A stretch of DNA of 64,000 bases from Parvibium lacunae. GTDB taxonomy: Bacteria; Pseudomonadota; Gammaproteobacteria; Burkholderiales; Burkholderiaceae_D. Of this stretch, positions 39,722 through 49,939 are shown piece by piece. Each line of letters opens with the position of its first letter. Within the stretch, counting starts at the first letter, position 1. Position numbers and translations under genes: made by a program. The stretch is taken from assembly GCF_003335215.1 (NCBI RefSeq), contig NZ_QPGB01000001.1, positions 310,001 through 374,000 of the forward strand. Reading direction: 5' to 3'. The notes below the pieces were generated by a model. That model saw nothing but the letters and a program-made list of their open reading frames with translations. It made no database searches and was not told where the DNA came from.

Positions 39722-41194
39722 ATGTCACTGCTGAACACTGATCTGCTGGTACCTTTCACGCAAGCACTTGAGACTTGCTTTACGACTGTGGTGTTAGGAG
39801 CGCGCCAGCGCTTGGTGGTGGCATACAGTGGTGGCCTGGATTCAACGGTACTCCTTCATGTGGCGCAACGCTGGCGTAAGCAAGAGCCAGCGCAGCGCGA
39901 ACTGCTCGCAATTCATGTTCATCATGGCTTACACCCAGCGGCTGATGATTGGGCCGCCCATGCAAAAACGTTTTGTCTATCAAGTCAGATACCTTGCCAG
40001 GTAGTTCACCTCAATCTCTCACCCAAGCCTGGTAACAGTATTGAGAACGAGGCACGGCAGAAACGCTATCAGGCAATTTTGAGTTACTTGCATGAGCAGG
40101 GTGCGGCAGTATTTTGCACGGCACATCACCAAGATGATCAAGCGGAAACTTTTCTCTTACAAGCATTGCGTGGCGCGGGCATTGCCGGCCTAGGTGCCAT
40201 GCAAAAAAGCCAACCTTGTAAGCATTGGCAATCGCTCTTATCCGAGACGGTGAATGCGGGAAACTATTACCAACTTCGTCCATTTTTAGCGATTGCGCGT
40301 CATCAGATTGAAACCTATGCGCGGGATAATCAGTTAAATTGGATTGTTGATGACTCAAATGACAATCCGCGTTTTTTGAGAAATCAGCTCCGCACCCAGA
40401 TTTTTCCGTTGTGGCAAGAGCGGCTCCCAAGTGTCGCGCGGACCTTGGCACAGAGCGCCGCGCATTGTGCCGAGGCTGACACACTGATGCGCGAAATCGC
40501 TGTCGCTGATTTGAAAAAATTCAGTGCTTTTGGGGCGTTGAATTGGACCGCGCTGACAGCATTGTCTAGCGTACGCCAGCGCAATGCCTTGCGTTTTTGG
40601 TTGCAAGACGTGGCCCCTCATGGGTTGATTCGTCAGGATTTTGAGCAGATATGGTCAGCCCTGCAAGGCTTATCCAGCCTACCCAAAGCTGGCGTATTGG
40701 GGCTGTACGGCCCTGCAGCAGAAATTCATTCCCGTGCGGGCAATCTGTTTTACGTTCCGGTTGTCCCAGTTGCCTTTGCTGCCCCGGTTGCACAGCCAGT
40801 GAGATTACCCATCTCACTCAATTGGGATGGGCAATCTGAATTAGCGGTTCCCTCTTGGCAGGGTAGCTGGCAGTTTGTCCCAGTTCAGGAGGGGGACACG
40901 GCGTGGGGAATACCGCTTTCGATGCTAACGAGTTTGTCCGTGCGGTCACGCTTTTCATTGGGTCGTCAGCGCCTAAGATTGCACCCGCATCGACCTGCTA
41001 AAACCTTTAAACACTGGTGTCAGGAAGCGGGGATTGATGCGGAACAACGGGCTGCCTTGCCTTGCCTCTATACAGGGGAAACATTACTGGCGATTGGCTG
41101 TTTGGGGATGCTGGCAACAGTCCTGAGCCAAGAAGGAAAACGTTATCAACTACACTGGCATCCTGATGATTGTGCCCAATCTGCCGCATCATGA
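39722..41194 (+). CDS. tilS: tRNA(Ile)-lysidine synthase
   Basis: 490 residues. Changes C34 of the CAU anticodon of tRNA-Ile2 to lysidine so that it reads AUA. The PP-loop SGGLDS is at 36-41, HHQDDQAETFLLQALRGAG forms the conserved substrate region, and WIVDDSND with RNQLR follows. C-terminal TilS domains (HRPAKTFKHWCQEAGI) complete the protein. accA-tilS is a conserved pair. Confidence 0.95.
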   Translation: MSLLNTDLLVPFTQALETCFTTVVLGARQRLVVAYSGGLDSTVLLHVAQRWRKQEPAQRELLAIHVHHGLHPAADDWAAHAKTFCLSSQIPCQVVHLNLSPKPGNSIENEARQKRYQAILSYLHEQGAAVFCTAHHQDDQAETFLLQALRGAGIAGLGAMQKSQPCKHWQSLLSETVNAGNYYQLRPFLAIARHQIETYARDNQLNWIVDDSNDNPRFLRNQLRTQIFPLWQERLPSVARTLAQSAAHCAEADTLMREIAVADLKKFSAFGALNWTALTALSSVRQRNALRFWLQDVAPHGLIRQDFEQIWSALQGLSSLPKAGVLGLYGPAAEIHSRAGNLFYVPVVPVAFAAPVAQPVRLPISLNWDGQSELAVPSWQGSWQFVPVQEGDTAWGIPLSMLTSLSVRSRFSLGRQRLRLHPHRPAKTFKHWCQEAGIDAEQRAALPCLYTGETLLAIGCLGMLATVLSQEGKRYQLHWHPDDCAQSAAS

Positions 41195-41225
41195 CGTTTT
41201 GCTGGGAGTCCATTGGCAGGCTGGG

Positions 41226-41254
41226 TTGACAGGGCTTGGGTGCTAACGCACAAT
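41226..41254 (+). promoter_or_regulatory. Sigma-70 promoter of the phaC operon
   Basis: TTGACA (41226-41231), a 17-bp spacer, and CACAAT (41249-41254), about 50 bp before the phaC start. The -35 is perfect and the spacing ideal; the -10 matches four of six. Expected transcript start near 41261. Confidence 0.6.
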
Positions 41255-41304
41255 CGGCCTATGCAAGCCTTATTCATTCTCGCTTCTGGTAAACAGGGTA
41301 TCTC

Positions 41305-43329
41305 GTGACCACTTCATCTTCTTCCAAAAAATCTGCCCGCAAGTCGGTACCGAAAAACGTCTCTAACTCGTCGACAAAAACAAACCGCCGCCAGCAAACT
41401 TCAGTCACCCCTGAATCTGCTTCTAATCAGACCGCTCCTACATCCCCCACGAGCATTCCTGCTGGACTTTTTGAGGGTATGCAAGCAGCCTGGCAGCAGT
41501 GGTGGCAGCAATGGTCGGCTTCTACGGCAGGGGGCGCTCTGCCAAACCCCCACGCCGCATTGAATCAAGCAGGGCTGCAACAGTGGGCCGGTTGGTGGGG
41601 TAAGCAGTTGGCAGAGCATTGGCCCCATTTGTCTACCCAGATTCCAGGGCAGAGTAGCCCAAATTCAGCTGTGTCAGCCGTTCAGCAGAGCTTCCCTGCC
41701 GCGCTCTGGGCGCAATATGCGGTTCATCTTGACCCTCAGGCGCAATTACGCTTGCAGCAGGAATATAGCCAGGAAATGACCGAATTATGGTCTGCGTGGC
41801 AAGCTCAGCAAGAAGCGGATGGTTTGTCAGATCGTCGCTTTGCCGCGCAGGCATGGCATGACCACGGCATGAATGAATTAAATGCGATGGTCTACTTGCT
41901 CAATGCGAAGTATCTGCTGAAGTTGGCTGATCAAGTTGAGGGCGATATCAAAACGAAAAACAAAATTCGTTTTGCCTTACAGCAGTGGATTGATGCCGTT
42001 GCCCCCAGCAATTTCCTGGTGACCAATCCTGAGGCGCAGCAGCGGATTATTGAAACCAAGGGCGAAAGTTTGCGCGTGGGCATGGAAAACATGCTTGATG
42101 ATTTGCGCAAAGGGCGTATCTCTCAAACCGACGAGTCTGCGTTTGAAGTAGGTAAAAATGTGGCGACGACACCCGGTCAGGTCGTTTTTCAAAACCCGCT
42201 GTTTCAGCTCATCCAGTATCGGGCGCAAACCCCTGAAGTTGGGGCCCGCCCCTTGTTGATTGTTCCACCTTGCATCAACAAATATTACATTCTAGACCTG
42301 CAGCCCGATAATTCTCTGGTTAATTATTGTGTGCAACAGGGGCATACTGTTTTCTTGGTCTCTTGGGCGAATGCCATGCCCGAGCATGCCGGATTGACTT
42401 GGGATGATTATGTTGCTGATGGGGTGATTGAGGCGATTCACACCGTACAGCAAATCAGCCGTCAAGAAACAATTAATGTCCTCGGGTTTTGTGTTGGTGG
42501 CACCCTGCTGGCAACAGCACTCAGTACCATGGCAGCACGTGGCGATCATGCTGTTGCTAGCCTTACGCTGCTAACAACCATGCTGGACTTTACCGATGTC
42601 GGCGCACTAGACGTTTACATTGATGAGGCACAAGTCGCACTTCGAGAGCAGACCATTGGTAACGGTGGTCTGTTGCCTGGACGTGATCTGGCTTCTGCTT
42701 TTTCGAGTTTGCGACCGAATGATTTGATCTGGAATTATGTGGTGAATAATTACTTGAAAGGCCAGCGTCCACCCGCTTTCGATCTATTGTATTGGAACTC
42801 TGATAGCACCAATTTGCCCGGCCCGATGTTTTGCTGGTATCTACGCAATACCTATCTGGAAAACAAGTTACGAGAACCAGGCAAAGCCCGTGTTTGTGGT
42901 GAGCCTGTTGATTTCAGCCGGATTCAGGTTCCCACGTATGTTTTGGCCGCGCGAGAAGATCATATCGTGCCTTGGCAGTCTGCCTATCTGTCAGCCCAAT
43001 TACTGGGCGCTGCGCGTAAAGAACGGGTACGCTTTGCGCTCGCTGCCAGTGGGCATATTGCAGGTGTGATTAATCCAGCCTCAAAAAACAAGCGAAGCTA
43101 TTGGCTAATGGAACAACCGTCACAGAAAAATGCCGAGTCTAGCTTACCTGAATCATCTTCGGATTGGTTGAATCATGCCACTGAGCATCCAGGAAGTTGG
43201 TGGCGTGATTGGCAAAATTGGCTGACTGCCTATCGTGGCCCTGAGGTTACCTCCCCCACGCAACTGGGGAGCCGCAAGTTTATGCCGCTTGAAGCAGCGC
43301 CTGGAACTTATGTTAAGGTTAGGGCATGA
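41305..43329 (+). CDS. phaC: Class I polyhydroxyalkanoate synthase
   Basis: 674 residues (GTG start), polymerises (R)-3-hydroxybutyryl-CoA at the granule surface. The lipase-box-like GFCVGGTLLA carries the catalytic Cys396; AAREDHIVPW and SGHIAGVINP hold the Asp and His of the triad. The N-terminal 60 residues are Ser/Thr/Lys-rich and likely disordered, longer than in the Cupriavidus enzyme. The end SWWRDWQNWLTAYRG matches class I synthases. First gene of phaC-phaA-phaB-phaR, with a sigma-70-like promoter. The ribosome site is weak, and the first codons may be mis-set. Confidence 0.97.
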   Translation: MTTSSSSKKSARKSVPKNVSNSSTKTNRRQQTSVTPESASNQTAPTSPTSIPAGLFEGMQAAWQQWWQQWSASTAGGALPNPHAALNQAGLQQWAGWWGKQLAEHWPHLSTQIPGQSSPNSAVSAVQQSFPAALWAQYAVHLDPQAQLRLQQEYSQEMTELWSAWQAQQEADGLSDRRFAAQAWHDHGMNELNAMVYLLNAKYLLKLADQVEGDIKTKNKIRFALQQWIDAVAPSNFLVTNPEAQQRIIETKGESLRVGMENMLDDLRKGRISQTDESAFEVGKNVATTPGQVVFQNPLFQLIQYRAQTPEVGARPLLIVPPCINKYYILDLQPDNSLVNYCVQQGHTVFLVSWANAMPEHAGLTWDDYVADGVIEAIHTVQQISRQETINVLGFCVGGTLLATALSTMAARGDHAVASLTLLTTMLDFTDVGALDVYIDEAQVALREQTIGNGGLLPGRDLASAFSSLRPNDLIWNYVVNNYLKGQRPPAFDLLYWNSDSTNLPGPMFCWYLRNTYLENKLREPGKARVCGEPVDFSRIQVPTYVLAAREDHIVPWQSAYLSAQLLGAARKERVRFALAASGHIAGVINPASKNKRSYWLMEQPSQKNAESSLPESSSDWLNHATEHPGSWWRDWQNWLTAYRGPEVTSPTQLGSRKFMPLEAAPGTYVKVRA

Positions 43330-43405
43330 ATCTCCTGGCTATGAAACAGCCATCAGCGTGAGAATGTGCAATTAACCATTGAAACCCTTTTTTCGAGGAG
43401 GTGGT

Positions 43406-44584
43406 ATGACAGAGGTAGTAATCGTAGCGGCACAACGTACCGCGGTGGGGAAGTTTGGTGGCAGCCTAGCAAAGTTGAGCGCACCTGAATTAGGCGCAAT
43501 CGTCGTCAAGGCATTGCTAGAAAAAACGGGTGTTGCAGGTGAGCAAGTTTCTGAAGTGATCATGGGCCAAGTATTAGCAGCTGGTGCTGGCCAGAATCCA
43601 GCGCGGCAAACGGTGCTCAAAGCGGGCTTGCCAAAAGAAGTCCCCGGACTCACCATCAATGCAGTTTGTGGCAGTGGACTGAAAGCCGTCATGCTGGGAT
43701 ACCAGGCGATCTTTGCCGGGGATGCGGAGATTGTGATTGCCGGTGGTCAGGAAAATATGAGTGCTGCGCCGCATGTCTTGTTGGGATCTCGTGATGGCTT
43801 CCGTATGGGCGATGCAAAATTGGTCGATACCATGATCAATGATGGTTTATGGGATGTCTATAACCAATATCACATGGGTATTACTGCTGAAAATGTCGCT
43901 AAAGAATACGAGATTAGTCGTACTCAGCAAGATGAATTTGCGGTCGCCTCACAAAATAAAGCGGAAGCAGCACAGAAGGCTGGTAAGTTTAAAGATGAAA
44001 TTACCCCTGTCCTGATTCCGCAGCGTAAAGGTGACCCGATTCAGTTCGCTGACGATGAGTTTATTCGCACAGGCGCGACCTACGATGCGCTGTCTGGCTT
44101 GAAGCCGGCTTTTGATAAAGCTGGTTCAGTCACTGCAGGCAATGCCTCCGGGATTAATGACGGAGCAGCTGCAGTCATGTTAATGAGTGCTGCCAAGGCC
44201 GCTGAATTAGGCTTGCAGCCCTTGGTCAAGATTAAATCTTTCGCAACCTCAGGGTTAGATCCAAAAGTGATGGGCATGGGCCCCGTGCCGGCATCGCGCA
44301 AAGCACTGCAGCGTGCTGGCTGGCAAGCAAGCGAGCTAGACCTGTTGGAAGTGAATGAAGCGTTCGCCGCGCAAGCTTGCGCCGTGAATAAAGAAATGGG
44401 CTGGGACACCAACAAAATCAACGTCAATGGTGGTGCGATTGCGATCGGCCATCCGATTGGTGCCTCCGGTTGCCGAATTTTGGTGACGCTTGTACACGAA
44501 ATGAATCGACGTGATGCGAAAAAAGGCCTCGCTTCGCTGTGTATTGGTGGTGGCATGGGTGTTGCCCTGACAGTAGAACGCTAA
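43406..44584 (+). CDS. phaA: Acetyl-CoA C-acetyltransferase (beta-ketothiolase)
   Basis: 392 residues. Condenses two acetyl-CoA to acetoacetyl-CoA for PHB synthesis. Nucleophile Cys88 in [11 protein letters not shown], His in [14 protein letters not shown] and the second Cys in SLCIGGGMG are all present. ATG 43406 chosen for the GGAGGTGG ribosome site just before; an in-frame opening from 43379 has none. 76 bp after phaC and 27 bp before phaB. Confidence 0.97.
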   Translation: MTEVVIVAAQRTAVGKFGGSLAKLSAPELGAIVVKALLEKTGVAGEQVSEVIMGQVLAAGAGQNPARQTVLKAGLPKEVPGLTINAVCGSGLKAVMLGYQAIFAGDAEIVIAGGQENMSAAPHVLLGSRDGFRMGDAKLVDTMINDGLWDVYNQYHMGITAENVAKEYEISRTQQDEFAVASQNKAEAAQKAGKFKDEITPVLIPQRKGDPIQFADDEFIRTGATYDALSGLKPAFDKAGSVTAGNASGINDGAAAVMLMSAAKAAELGLQPLVKIKSFATSGLDPKVMGMGPVPASRKALQRAGWQASELDLLEVNEAFAAQACAVNKEMGWDTNKINVNGGAIAIGHPIGASGCRILVTLVHEMNRRDAKKGLASLCIGGGMGVALTVER

Positions 44585-44611
44585 TTAATTTAGGCATTAA
44601 AGGAGAAGAAA

Positions 44612-45349
44612 ATGACGCAACGCGTAGCTTATGTAACTGGGGGTATGGGTGGGATCGGAACCGCAATCTGTCAGGGTTTGGCGCGTGCCGGGCACAAAGT
44701 GATTGCAGGCTGTGGCCCGACTAGGGATCACGCAAAATGGCTGGCTGAACAAAAGGAGCAAGGGTTTACGTTTTACGCTTCCGTCGGCAACGTGTCTGAT
44801 TGGGAGTCAACCGTCGCAGCCCTAAACGCGGCCAAAGCAGAGCATGGCACCATCGATATTTTGGTGAACAATGCGGGTATTACCCGTGATGGGATGTTTC
44901 GCAAAATGACCAAGGCAGATTGGGATGCCGTTATCGATACCAATTTGAACTCACTGTTCAATGTCACCAAGCAAGTGCTAGATGACATGGTTGAGCGTGG
45001 TTGGGGGCGGATTATTAATATCTCTTCCGTCAATGGCCAAAAAGGGCAGTTCGGTCAAACCAATTATTCCACTGCAAAGGCGGGTATTCATGGCTTCACG
45101 ATGGCGTTAGCGCAAGAGGTCGCCAGTAAAGGAGTGACTGTTAATACCGTCTCTCCCGGTTATATTGGAACCGATATGGTGCGGGCGATTCGCCCCGATG
45201 TGCTGGAGAAAATTGTTGCCGGGATTCCTGTCAAGCGCCTTGGTGCGCCCGATGAGATCGCTTCAATGGTTGCTTGGTTAGCCTCAGATGATGGCGGCTT
45301 TGCCACCGGCGCTGATTTCTCAATCAACGGCGGGTTGCACATGGGCTAA
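44612..45349 (+). CDS. phaB: Acetoacetyl-CoA reductase (NADPH)
   Basis: 245-residue short-chain dehydrogenase that makes (R)-3-hydroxybutyryl-CoA. TGGMGGIG is the cofactor motif, NNAGITRDGMFRKM and NISSVNGQKGQFGQTNYSTA hold the NNAG loop, catalytic Ser, Tyr and following Lys (TAKAG). GGQTNYS-type spacing and the FRKM loop are hallmarks of PhaB. GGAGAAG precedes the ATG. The tenth residue region GMGGIG differs from FabG, supporting the PhaB call together with its position. Confidence 0.97.
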   Translation: MTQRVAYVTGGMGGIGTAICQGLARAGHKVIAGCGPTRDHAKWLAEQKEQGFTFYASVGNVSDWESTVAALNAAKAEHGTIDILVNNAGITRDGMFRKMTKADWDAVIDTNLNSLFNVTKQVLDDMVERGWGRIINISSVNGQKGQFGQTNYSTAKAGIHGFTMALAQEVASKGVTVNTVSPGYIGTDMVRAIRPDVLEKIVAGIPVKRLGAPDEIASMVAWLASDDGGFATGADFSINGGLHMG

Positions 45350-45450
45350 GCAATAGCCTTTAATGGGCTGTTGGTAGTCAACTTTTTGTAGTATTGTGAT
45401 GGAGAGGCAGAGGGCAGGTCGCTTTCTGCCTACCCTGAGGAGGATTGGAG

Positions 45451-46008
45451 ATGGCTAAAAATCAAGGCTTGCGTACGATAAAAAAGTATCCTAATCGCCG
45501 TTTATACGACACACAAACCAGTACGTATATCACGCTAGCCGACGTTAAGCAGCTCGTGCTTGAAAATCAAGAGTTTCAAGTGGTCGATGCAAAAACCAGT
45601 GAAGATCTCACGCGAAGTATTTTGTTGCAGATCATCATGGAAGAGGAAACGGATGGTGTGCCGATGTTTACCTCTAACTCGCTTGCGCACATTATTCGGC
45701 TCTATGGCAATGCCATGCAAAATATTATGGGCGGCTATCTTGAAAAAAATATTCAGGCATTTATGGATATTCAAGGAAAGTTGCAAGAGCAATCCAAGGC
45801 CCTCTATGACGGTAATAATCTCACCAGCCCTGAGGTATGGAGCCAGTTCATGAATGTTCAAGGACCGGTGATGCAGACCATGATGGGCAACTACATCGAA
45901 CAAAGCAAAAATTTATTCTTACAGATGCAAGAACAAATGCAAAGCCAAGCGAAAACGGTGTTTTCACAGTTCCCAAATCAGTTTCCTTTTAATGCAGATA
46001 AAAAGTAA
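45451..46008 (+). CDS. phaR: PHB granule-associated regulator PhaR
   Basis: 185 residues. Binds PHB and DNA; represses phasin and its own expression until polymer appears. The N-terminal PHB/PHA accumulation DNA-binding domain opens with RTIKKYPNRRLYDTQTSTYI, followed by two helical PHB-accumulation regulatory domains (EETDGVPMFTSNSLAHIIRL and the MQTMMGNYIEQSKNLF part). The tail is Gln/Phe-rich and suited to the granule surface. ATG 45451 has GAGGAGGA upstream. No phasin gene is in the window. Confidence 0.96.
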   Translation: MAKNQGLRTIKKYPNRRLYDTQTSTYITLADVKQLVLENQEFQVVDAKTSEDLTRSILLQIIMEEETDGVPMFTSNSLAHIIRLYGNAMQNIMGGYLEKNIQAFMDIQGKLQEQSKALYDGNNLTSPEVWSQFMNVQGPVMQTMMGNYIEQSKNLFLQMQEQMQSQAKTVFSQFPNQFPFNADKK

Positions 46009-46021
46009 GGCATTCACTGAC

Positions 46022-46060
46022 AATAAAACAGCCGCGGATGACGCGGCTGTTTTATTTTAG
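46022..46060. terminator. Strong bidirectional terminator after phaR
   Basis: AATAAAACAGCCGCG (46022-46036), loop GATGA, and CGCGGCTGTTTTATT (46042-46056) form a perfect 15-bp stem with AT-rich ends followed by TTAG. It ends the PHB operon from the left and the glutaredoxin gene from the right. Confidence 0.9.
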
Positions 46061-46083
46061 GCATCTGCTTCTGAGCAAAGTCA

Positions 46084-46620
46084 TTAAAAGCGGAAACCTG
46101 GTGGTGCATTTAATGGTGGTGGTGGCGGCGTGGGAATCCTGGGCGCTTCATTGACAGAGCGGTTATTACCCGCATTGGGATTAGTGGCGGTTGGATTTTC
46201 TTTAGGTTTTGCAGTTGCTTCCTCCTGTTGAACCGTGGGACGATAGTTCGCTGGCAGTGGGCTATTCGGATACCCCGCCGCGCTCAACTGAGTTTGCCAC
46301 ACACTTTCGTTTAAACCAGAGAACCCTGTGCGGCCAACTTGCAAACTCGGGATCATGGCTTGTCCCGTCAGGCGTTTCAGCTCGGCAATCCCCTCCGCTT
46401 GGCTGATGACTTTTTCGGTATAAGGGACGCCACGCTTTTGCAGAAACTGGCGTGCATCCTGGCACAGCGTTGTACAGTCTTTATTGGTATAAAGCGTAAC
46501 AGGAAATTGCTGCGCGGCGCGCTGAGTCGCATAAGGTAGCGTTTGAGCTTGTGCATGACTATAGAGAAAAAACAAGATTAAGGCACTCAACCCAAAGCTG
46601 TTTTTAAGATGATGGATCAT
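46084..46620 (-). CDS. Exported glutaredoxin-like protein with Pro-rich tail
   Basis: 178 residues with a signal peptide (about 1-25, ending SHAQA). A glutaredoxin fold follows (VTLYTNKDCTTLCQDARQFL); the active site reads CTTLC, so the two Cys are three residues apart instead of the usual CxxC spacing, which may alter redox chemistry. VPYTEKVISQ and AMIPSLQVG supply the glutathione-site strand and cis-Pro. The last 50 residues are Pro/Asn-rich and disordered, ending in PPPPPLNAPPGFRF. A periplasmic redox role is inferred. Confidence 0.8.
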   Translation of the reverse strand: MIHHLKNSFGLSALILFFLYSHAQAQTLPYATQRAAQQFPVTLYTNKDCTTLCQDARQFLQKRGVPYTEKVISQAEGIAELKRLTGQAMIPSLQVGRTGFSGLNESVWQTQLSAAGYPNSPLPANYRPTVQQEEATAKPKENPTATNPNAGNNRSVNEAPRIPTPPPPPLNAPPGFRF

Positions 46621-46693
46621 GATGTTTCTCCCAGTGCCATAAGATTAGCCATTCAGTGAATTGGTGTGACATTGCCCCATGTCGCACCATACA

Positions 46694-48844
46694 CTATAGA
46701 TTATTGGGTCTGGTCATCGTCTGTGGTTGTTGCATTCCATTATGGCGCAGGAGCGCATCAATATTTGGGCGACGACCTCGAAAAGCCATGAAGGATTCTA
46801 ATGCTGGCCGGCTCCCCCCAACAGCCAAAATTTCGCGCCAATAACGTTGGCCAGTGTTGGTATTAACGATACTTTGCGCCGGGTTTGTTAATTCGCGGTC
46901 TTCCTCGAATTGGGCGTAAGCATCGGCAGATAGCACTTCAGCCCATTTATAGCTATAGTAACCGGCTGCATAGCCCCCTGCAAAGATATGCGAAAAACTG
47001 TGTTGGAAACGATTAAAAGCGGGGGGAGCAATGACCGCAACGCTGGCTCTAACATCATTGAGTATTTGCTGAACATCAATCACTGCTCCCGCAGGCTGGC
47101 TATGTAAGCGCATGTCGAACAAGGCGAATTCAACTTGACGCAAGGTTTGCATGCCACTTTGGAAGTTTTTTGCTGCCAGCATTTTTTCATACAAGCCTTT
47201 GGGTAATGGTGCGCCTGTATCGACATGCGCAGTCATGTTTTTCAGGACTTCCCACTCCCAGCAAAAGTTTTCCATGAATTGACTGGGCAACTCGACGGCA
47301 TCCCATTCGACCCCGCTTATCCCCGATACACCGAGTTCATCGACTTGCGTCAGGAGATGGTGTAACCCATGTCCGAATTCATGAAAAAGGGTAATCACAT
47401 CATCATGGGTTAATAAGGCGGGCTTATTGCCAACAGGGGTGGGAAAATTGCAAACCAGATGGGCAATCGGGGTTTGCACCTGATCGTCTAGCCGTTTGCG
47501 TCCACGGACATCATCCATCCAGGCACCTCCTCGTTTCCCTGCGCGGGCATAGGGATCAAGGTAAAACTGGCCTACCAGCGTACCCGTCGATTGTTCGATT
47601 CGGTAAGAACGTACGCTAGGATGCCAAACAGGCAGGTTGTCGGGTTTGATGACAACATTGAACAGGGTTTGAATCAAGCGGAACAAGCCCTCAAGCACCT
47701 GATTTTCAGGGAAATACTGTTTCACTTCATTCTCAGAAAAATCATACCGTTCTTCCCGCAGTTTTTCGGCAACATAAGGAATATCCCACGCCTCCAAGGT
47801 TTCCAGGCCGAACCGACTGGCCGCGAACTGTCGCAGTTCAGCTATATCCTGTTCGGCATAAGGCCGTGCCCGTTTGGCCAAATCGAGCAAGAAGTCAATC
47901 ACTTGCGCAGGGCTGTCCGCCATTTTCGAGGCTAACGAGGTTTCTGCGTAATTTTGGTACCCCAGCAAGGAGGCTTCTTCCGCGCGTAACGTGAGTAAAT
48001 CAACCATGATCTGGCTGTTATCCCAGACCTTACCATTGCTGTTAGGAAACTCCGCTGCCCGTGTGACATAGGCTTGATAAAGAGACGCACGCAGCGCACG
48101 ATTTTCAGCATATTGCATGACGGGCAAATAGCTGGGTAAATGTAAGCTTAATTTCCAGCAGCCGGTGCCAACTTCAGCAGGGCAGCGGCCAGCCGCGATA
48201 TCTTGCGTTGCTGCCTCGGCCATGGCTGCAAGTTCATCGGCTGGAATACCTTTCAGTTGTTCTTGATCGGTAATGTACCAAGCATAGTCATTGGTTGCAT
48301 CTAAGATATTCTCGGAGAATTTTTGCGCCAGAGCCGCCTGCTGCGTTTGAATCTCGGCAAAACGCAGTTTGGCGTCGTCGTCTAACTCTGCACCACTCAG
48401 GCGAAAATTCCGGAGGGCATTTTGGATAACTTTTTGGCGTGCGAGAGAGAGCGCCTTAAAGTCCTCTCTAGCTGCAATTTTTTTATATTGCTCATATAGG
48501 TGGAGGTTCTGCCCGAGCGCGGTCCAAAATGCAGTGACCACAGGGAGCTGCTGGTTATAAGCAGCCCGTAGTGCCTCGCTATCCATCACACTGTTTAAGT
48601 GACCTACCATGCCCCAGGCCCGGCTCAGGGCTTCGGTTGCTGTTTCTAGTGGGATAACAACACTCTCCCAACTTGGCTCCTGAATGGCGATGACTTCATC
48701 CACTGCAACCTGCGCACGTGCGATAAGCGCTGCGATCGCTGGGTCGATATGGTCTGGATGGACTGCGGCAAAATCTGGTAATGGATTGTGTTGTAAGTCC
48801 GCGAAGGACAGCAGTGGATTGGCAGGCAAAGTAACAGTCGTCAT
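46694..48844 (-). CDS. prlC: Oligopeptidase A (M3 family metallopeptidase)
   Basis: 716 residues from ATG 48844 (MTTVTLPANPLLS). Cytoplasmic zinc peptidase that degrades oligopeptides and signal peptides. The zinc site HEFGHGLHH is at 488-496, with the third ligand Glu downstream (GISGVEWDAVELPSQ). Full length for the family (E. coli OpdA 680). An ATG at 48895 would add 17 residues without support. Stands alone, followed on the left by the terminator-flanked glutaredoxin-like gene. Confidence 0.95.
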   Translation of the reverse strand: MTTVTLPANPLLSFADLQHNPLPDFAAVHPDHIDPAIAALIARAQVAVDEVIAIQEPSWESVVIPLETATEALSRAWGMVGHLNSVMDSEALRAAYNQQLPVVTAFWTALGQNLHLYEQYKKIAAREDFKALSLARQKVIQNALRNFRLSGAELDDDAKLRFAEIQTQQAALAQKFSENILDATNDYAWYITDQEQLKGIPADELAAMAEAATQDIAAGRCPAEVGTGCWKLSLHLPSYLPVMQYAENRALRASLYQAYVTRAAEFPNSNGKVWDNSQIMVDLLTLRAEEASLLGYQNYAETSLASKMADSPAQVIDFLLDLAKRARPYAEQDIAELRQFAASRFGLETLEAWDIPYVAEKLREERYDFSENEVKQYFPENQVLEGLFRLIQTLFNVVIKPDNLPVWHPSVRSYRIEQSTGTLVGQFYLDPYARAGKRGGAWMDDVRGRKRLDDQVQTPIAHLVCNFPTPVGNKPALLTHDDVITLFHEFGHGLHHLLTQVDELGVSGISGVEWDAVELPSQFMENFCWEWEVLKNMTAHVDTGAPLPKGLYEKMLAAKNFQSGMQTLRQVEFALFDMRLHSQPAGAVIDVQQILNDVRASVAVIAPPAFNRFQHSFSHIFAGGYAAGYYSYKWAEVLSADAYAQFEEDRELTNPAQSIVNTNTGQRYWREILAVGGSRPALESFMAFRGRRPNIDALLRHNGMQQPQTMTRPNNL

Positions 48845-49007
48845 GGGGGCGTTCTCTATAAACCAGCAAGATAAGGCGCCACTTACTGTGCTCAACAGCG
48901 TTAGCGCGCTTGAAACTTTATTGTAGCTATAAATTAGGTGGCTAGCTCAGGGCCGAGTTGACTGGCTGCTCTTATTTCAGGAATGTTAGGCGTTGAGGGT
49001 GGAGAAA

Positions 49008-49880
49008 TTAATTCAGCGAAGCCAATTGAGTTGCGCAGGCTCGCTCAGCGGCTTCCACCGTATTGGTCAGCAGCATGGTAATGGTCATCGGGCCGACGCC
49101 GCCGGGAACCGGTGTCAGGTAGCCGGCAACATATTTGACGCTGTTAAAGTCAACGTCACCCACCAGTTTCCCATCGGGGAGGCGATTGATGCCGACGTCA
49201 ATGACGACGGCACCGGGTTTAACCATGCTCGACGTGATCATATTGGGTTTGCCAACCGCGGCAATCAAAATATCAGCCTGCTTGGTATGGTGTGCTAAGT
49301 CTTTTGTTTTGCTATTGCAGATGGTGACCGTCGCTCCTGCCTGCAGCAGTAGCATTGCCATTGGCTTGCCAACAATATTGCTAGCGCCGACAACCACCGC
49401 GTGCGCACCACGCAAGGGGATTTCATGTGCTTCCAGCATTTTCATTACGCCATACGGGGTGCAAGGCCGGAATAGCGGTTTACCCGTGACCAGCGCTCCA
49501 ACACTGGATAGATGAAAACCATCGACATCTTTTTCAGCTGCTATCGCTTCAATGACCTTGTGGGCATCTAAGTGCGCAGGCAATGGCAGTTGGACCAGGA
49601 TGCCTTGAATAGAATCATCATCGTTATAGGCTTGAATAACGTCTAAAAGTTCTTCTTCGCTGGCAGTGGCGGGCAGATGTTCAAAAACAGAGTAAATGCC
49701 AACGTCTTCGCAGGCTTTGATTTTATTTTTAACATACACACTCGACGCTGGATCTGCCCCAACCAGAATAACGACCAAGCCAGGTTTATAGCCATGATCC
49801 GCGACTCGCTCAATGCGTTCGCGTAGTTCGTCGCGCAGGACACTGGAAAGTAGCTTTCCATCAATCAGGGTAGCGGGCAT
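49008..49880 (-). CDS. folD: Bifunctional methylenetetrahydrofolate dehydrogenase/cyclohydrolase
   Basis: 290 residues. Interconverts methylene-, methenyl- and formyl-tetrahydrofolate with [24 protein letters not shown] holds the catalytic Lys and the YVKxK motif, [23 protein letters not shown] and [13 protein letters not shown] (NADP site) follow, and [13 protein letters not shown] is near the C-terminus. The ATG at 49880 gives the family N-terminus ([12 protein letters not shown]); upstream extension to 49922 is not typical. Confidence 0.97.
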   Translation of the reverse strand: MPATLIDGKLLSSVLRDELRERIERVADHGYKPGLVVILVGADPASSVYVKNKIKACEDVGIYSVFEHLPATASEEELLDVIQAYNDDDSIQGILVQLPLPAHLDAHKVIEAIAAEKDVDGFHLSSVGALVTGKPLFRPCTPYGVMKMLEAHEIPLRGAHAVVVGASNIVGKPMAMLLLQAGATVTICNSKTKDLAHHTKQADILIAAVGKPNMITSSMVKPGAVVIDVGINRLPDGKLVGDVDFNSVKYVAGYLTPVPGGVGPMTITMLLTNTVEAAERACATQLASLN

Positions 49881-49939
49881 AGCAGTGATCTTGAAGAAGA
49901 ATTGAATTTGGAATTTTACCATGCTCGAATTTTATTAAT

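Noticed and set aside
40011-40484. 157-codon minus-strand frame inside tilS
   Set aside because: Shadow of the tilS coding frame; no independent support.
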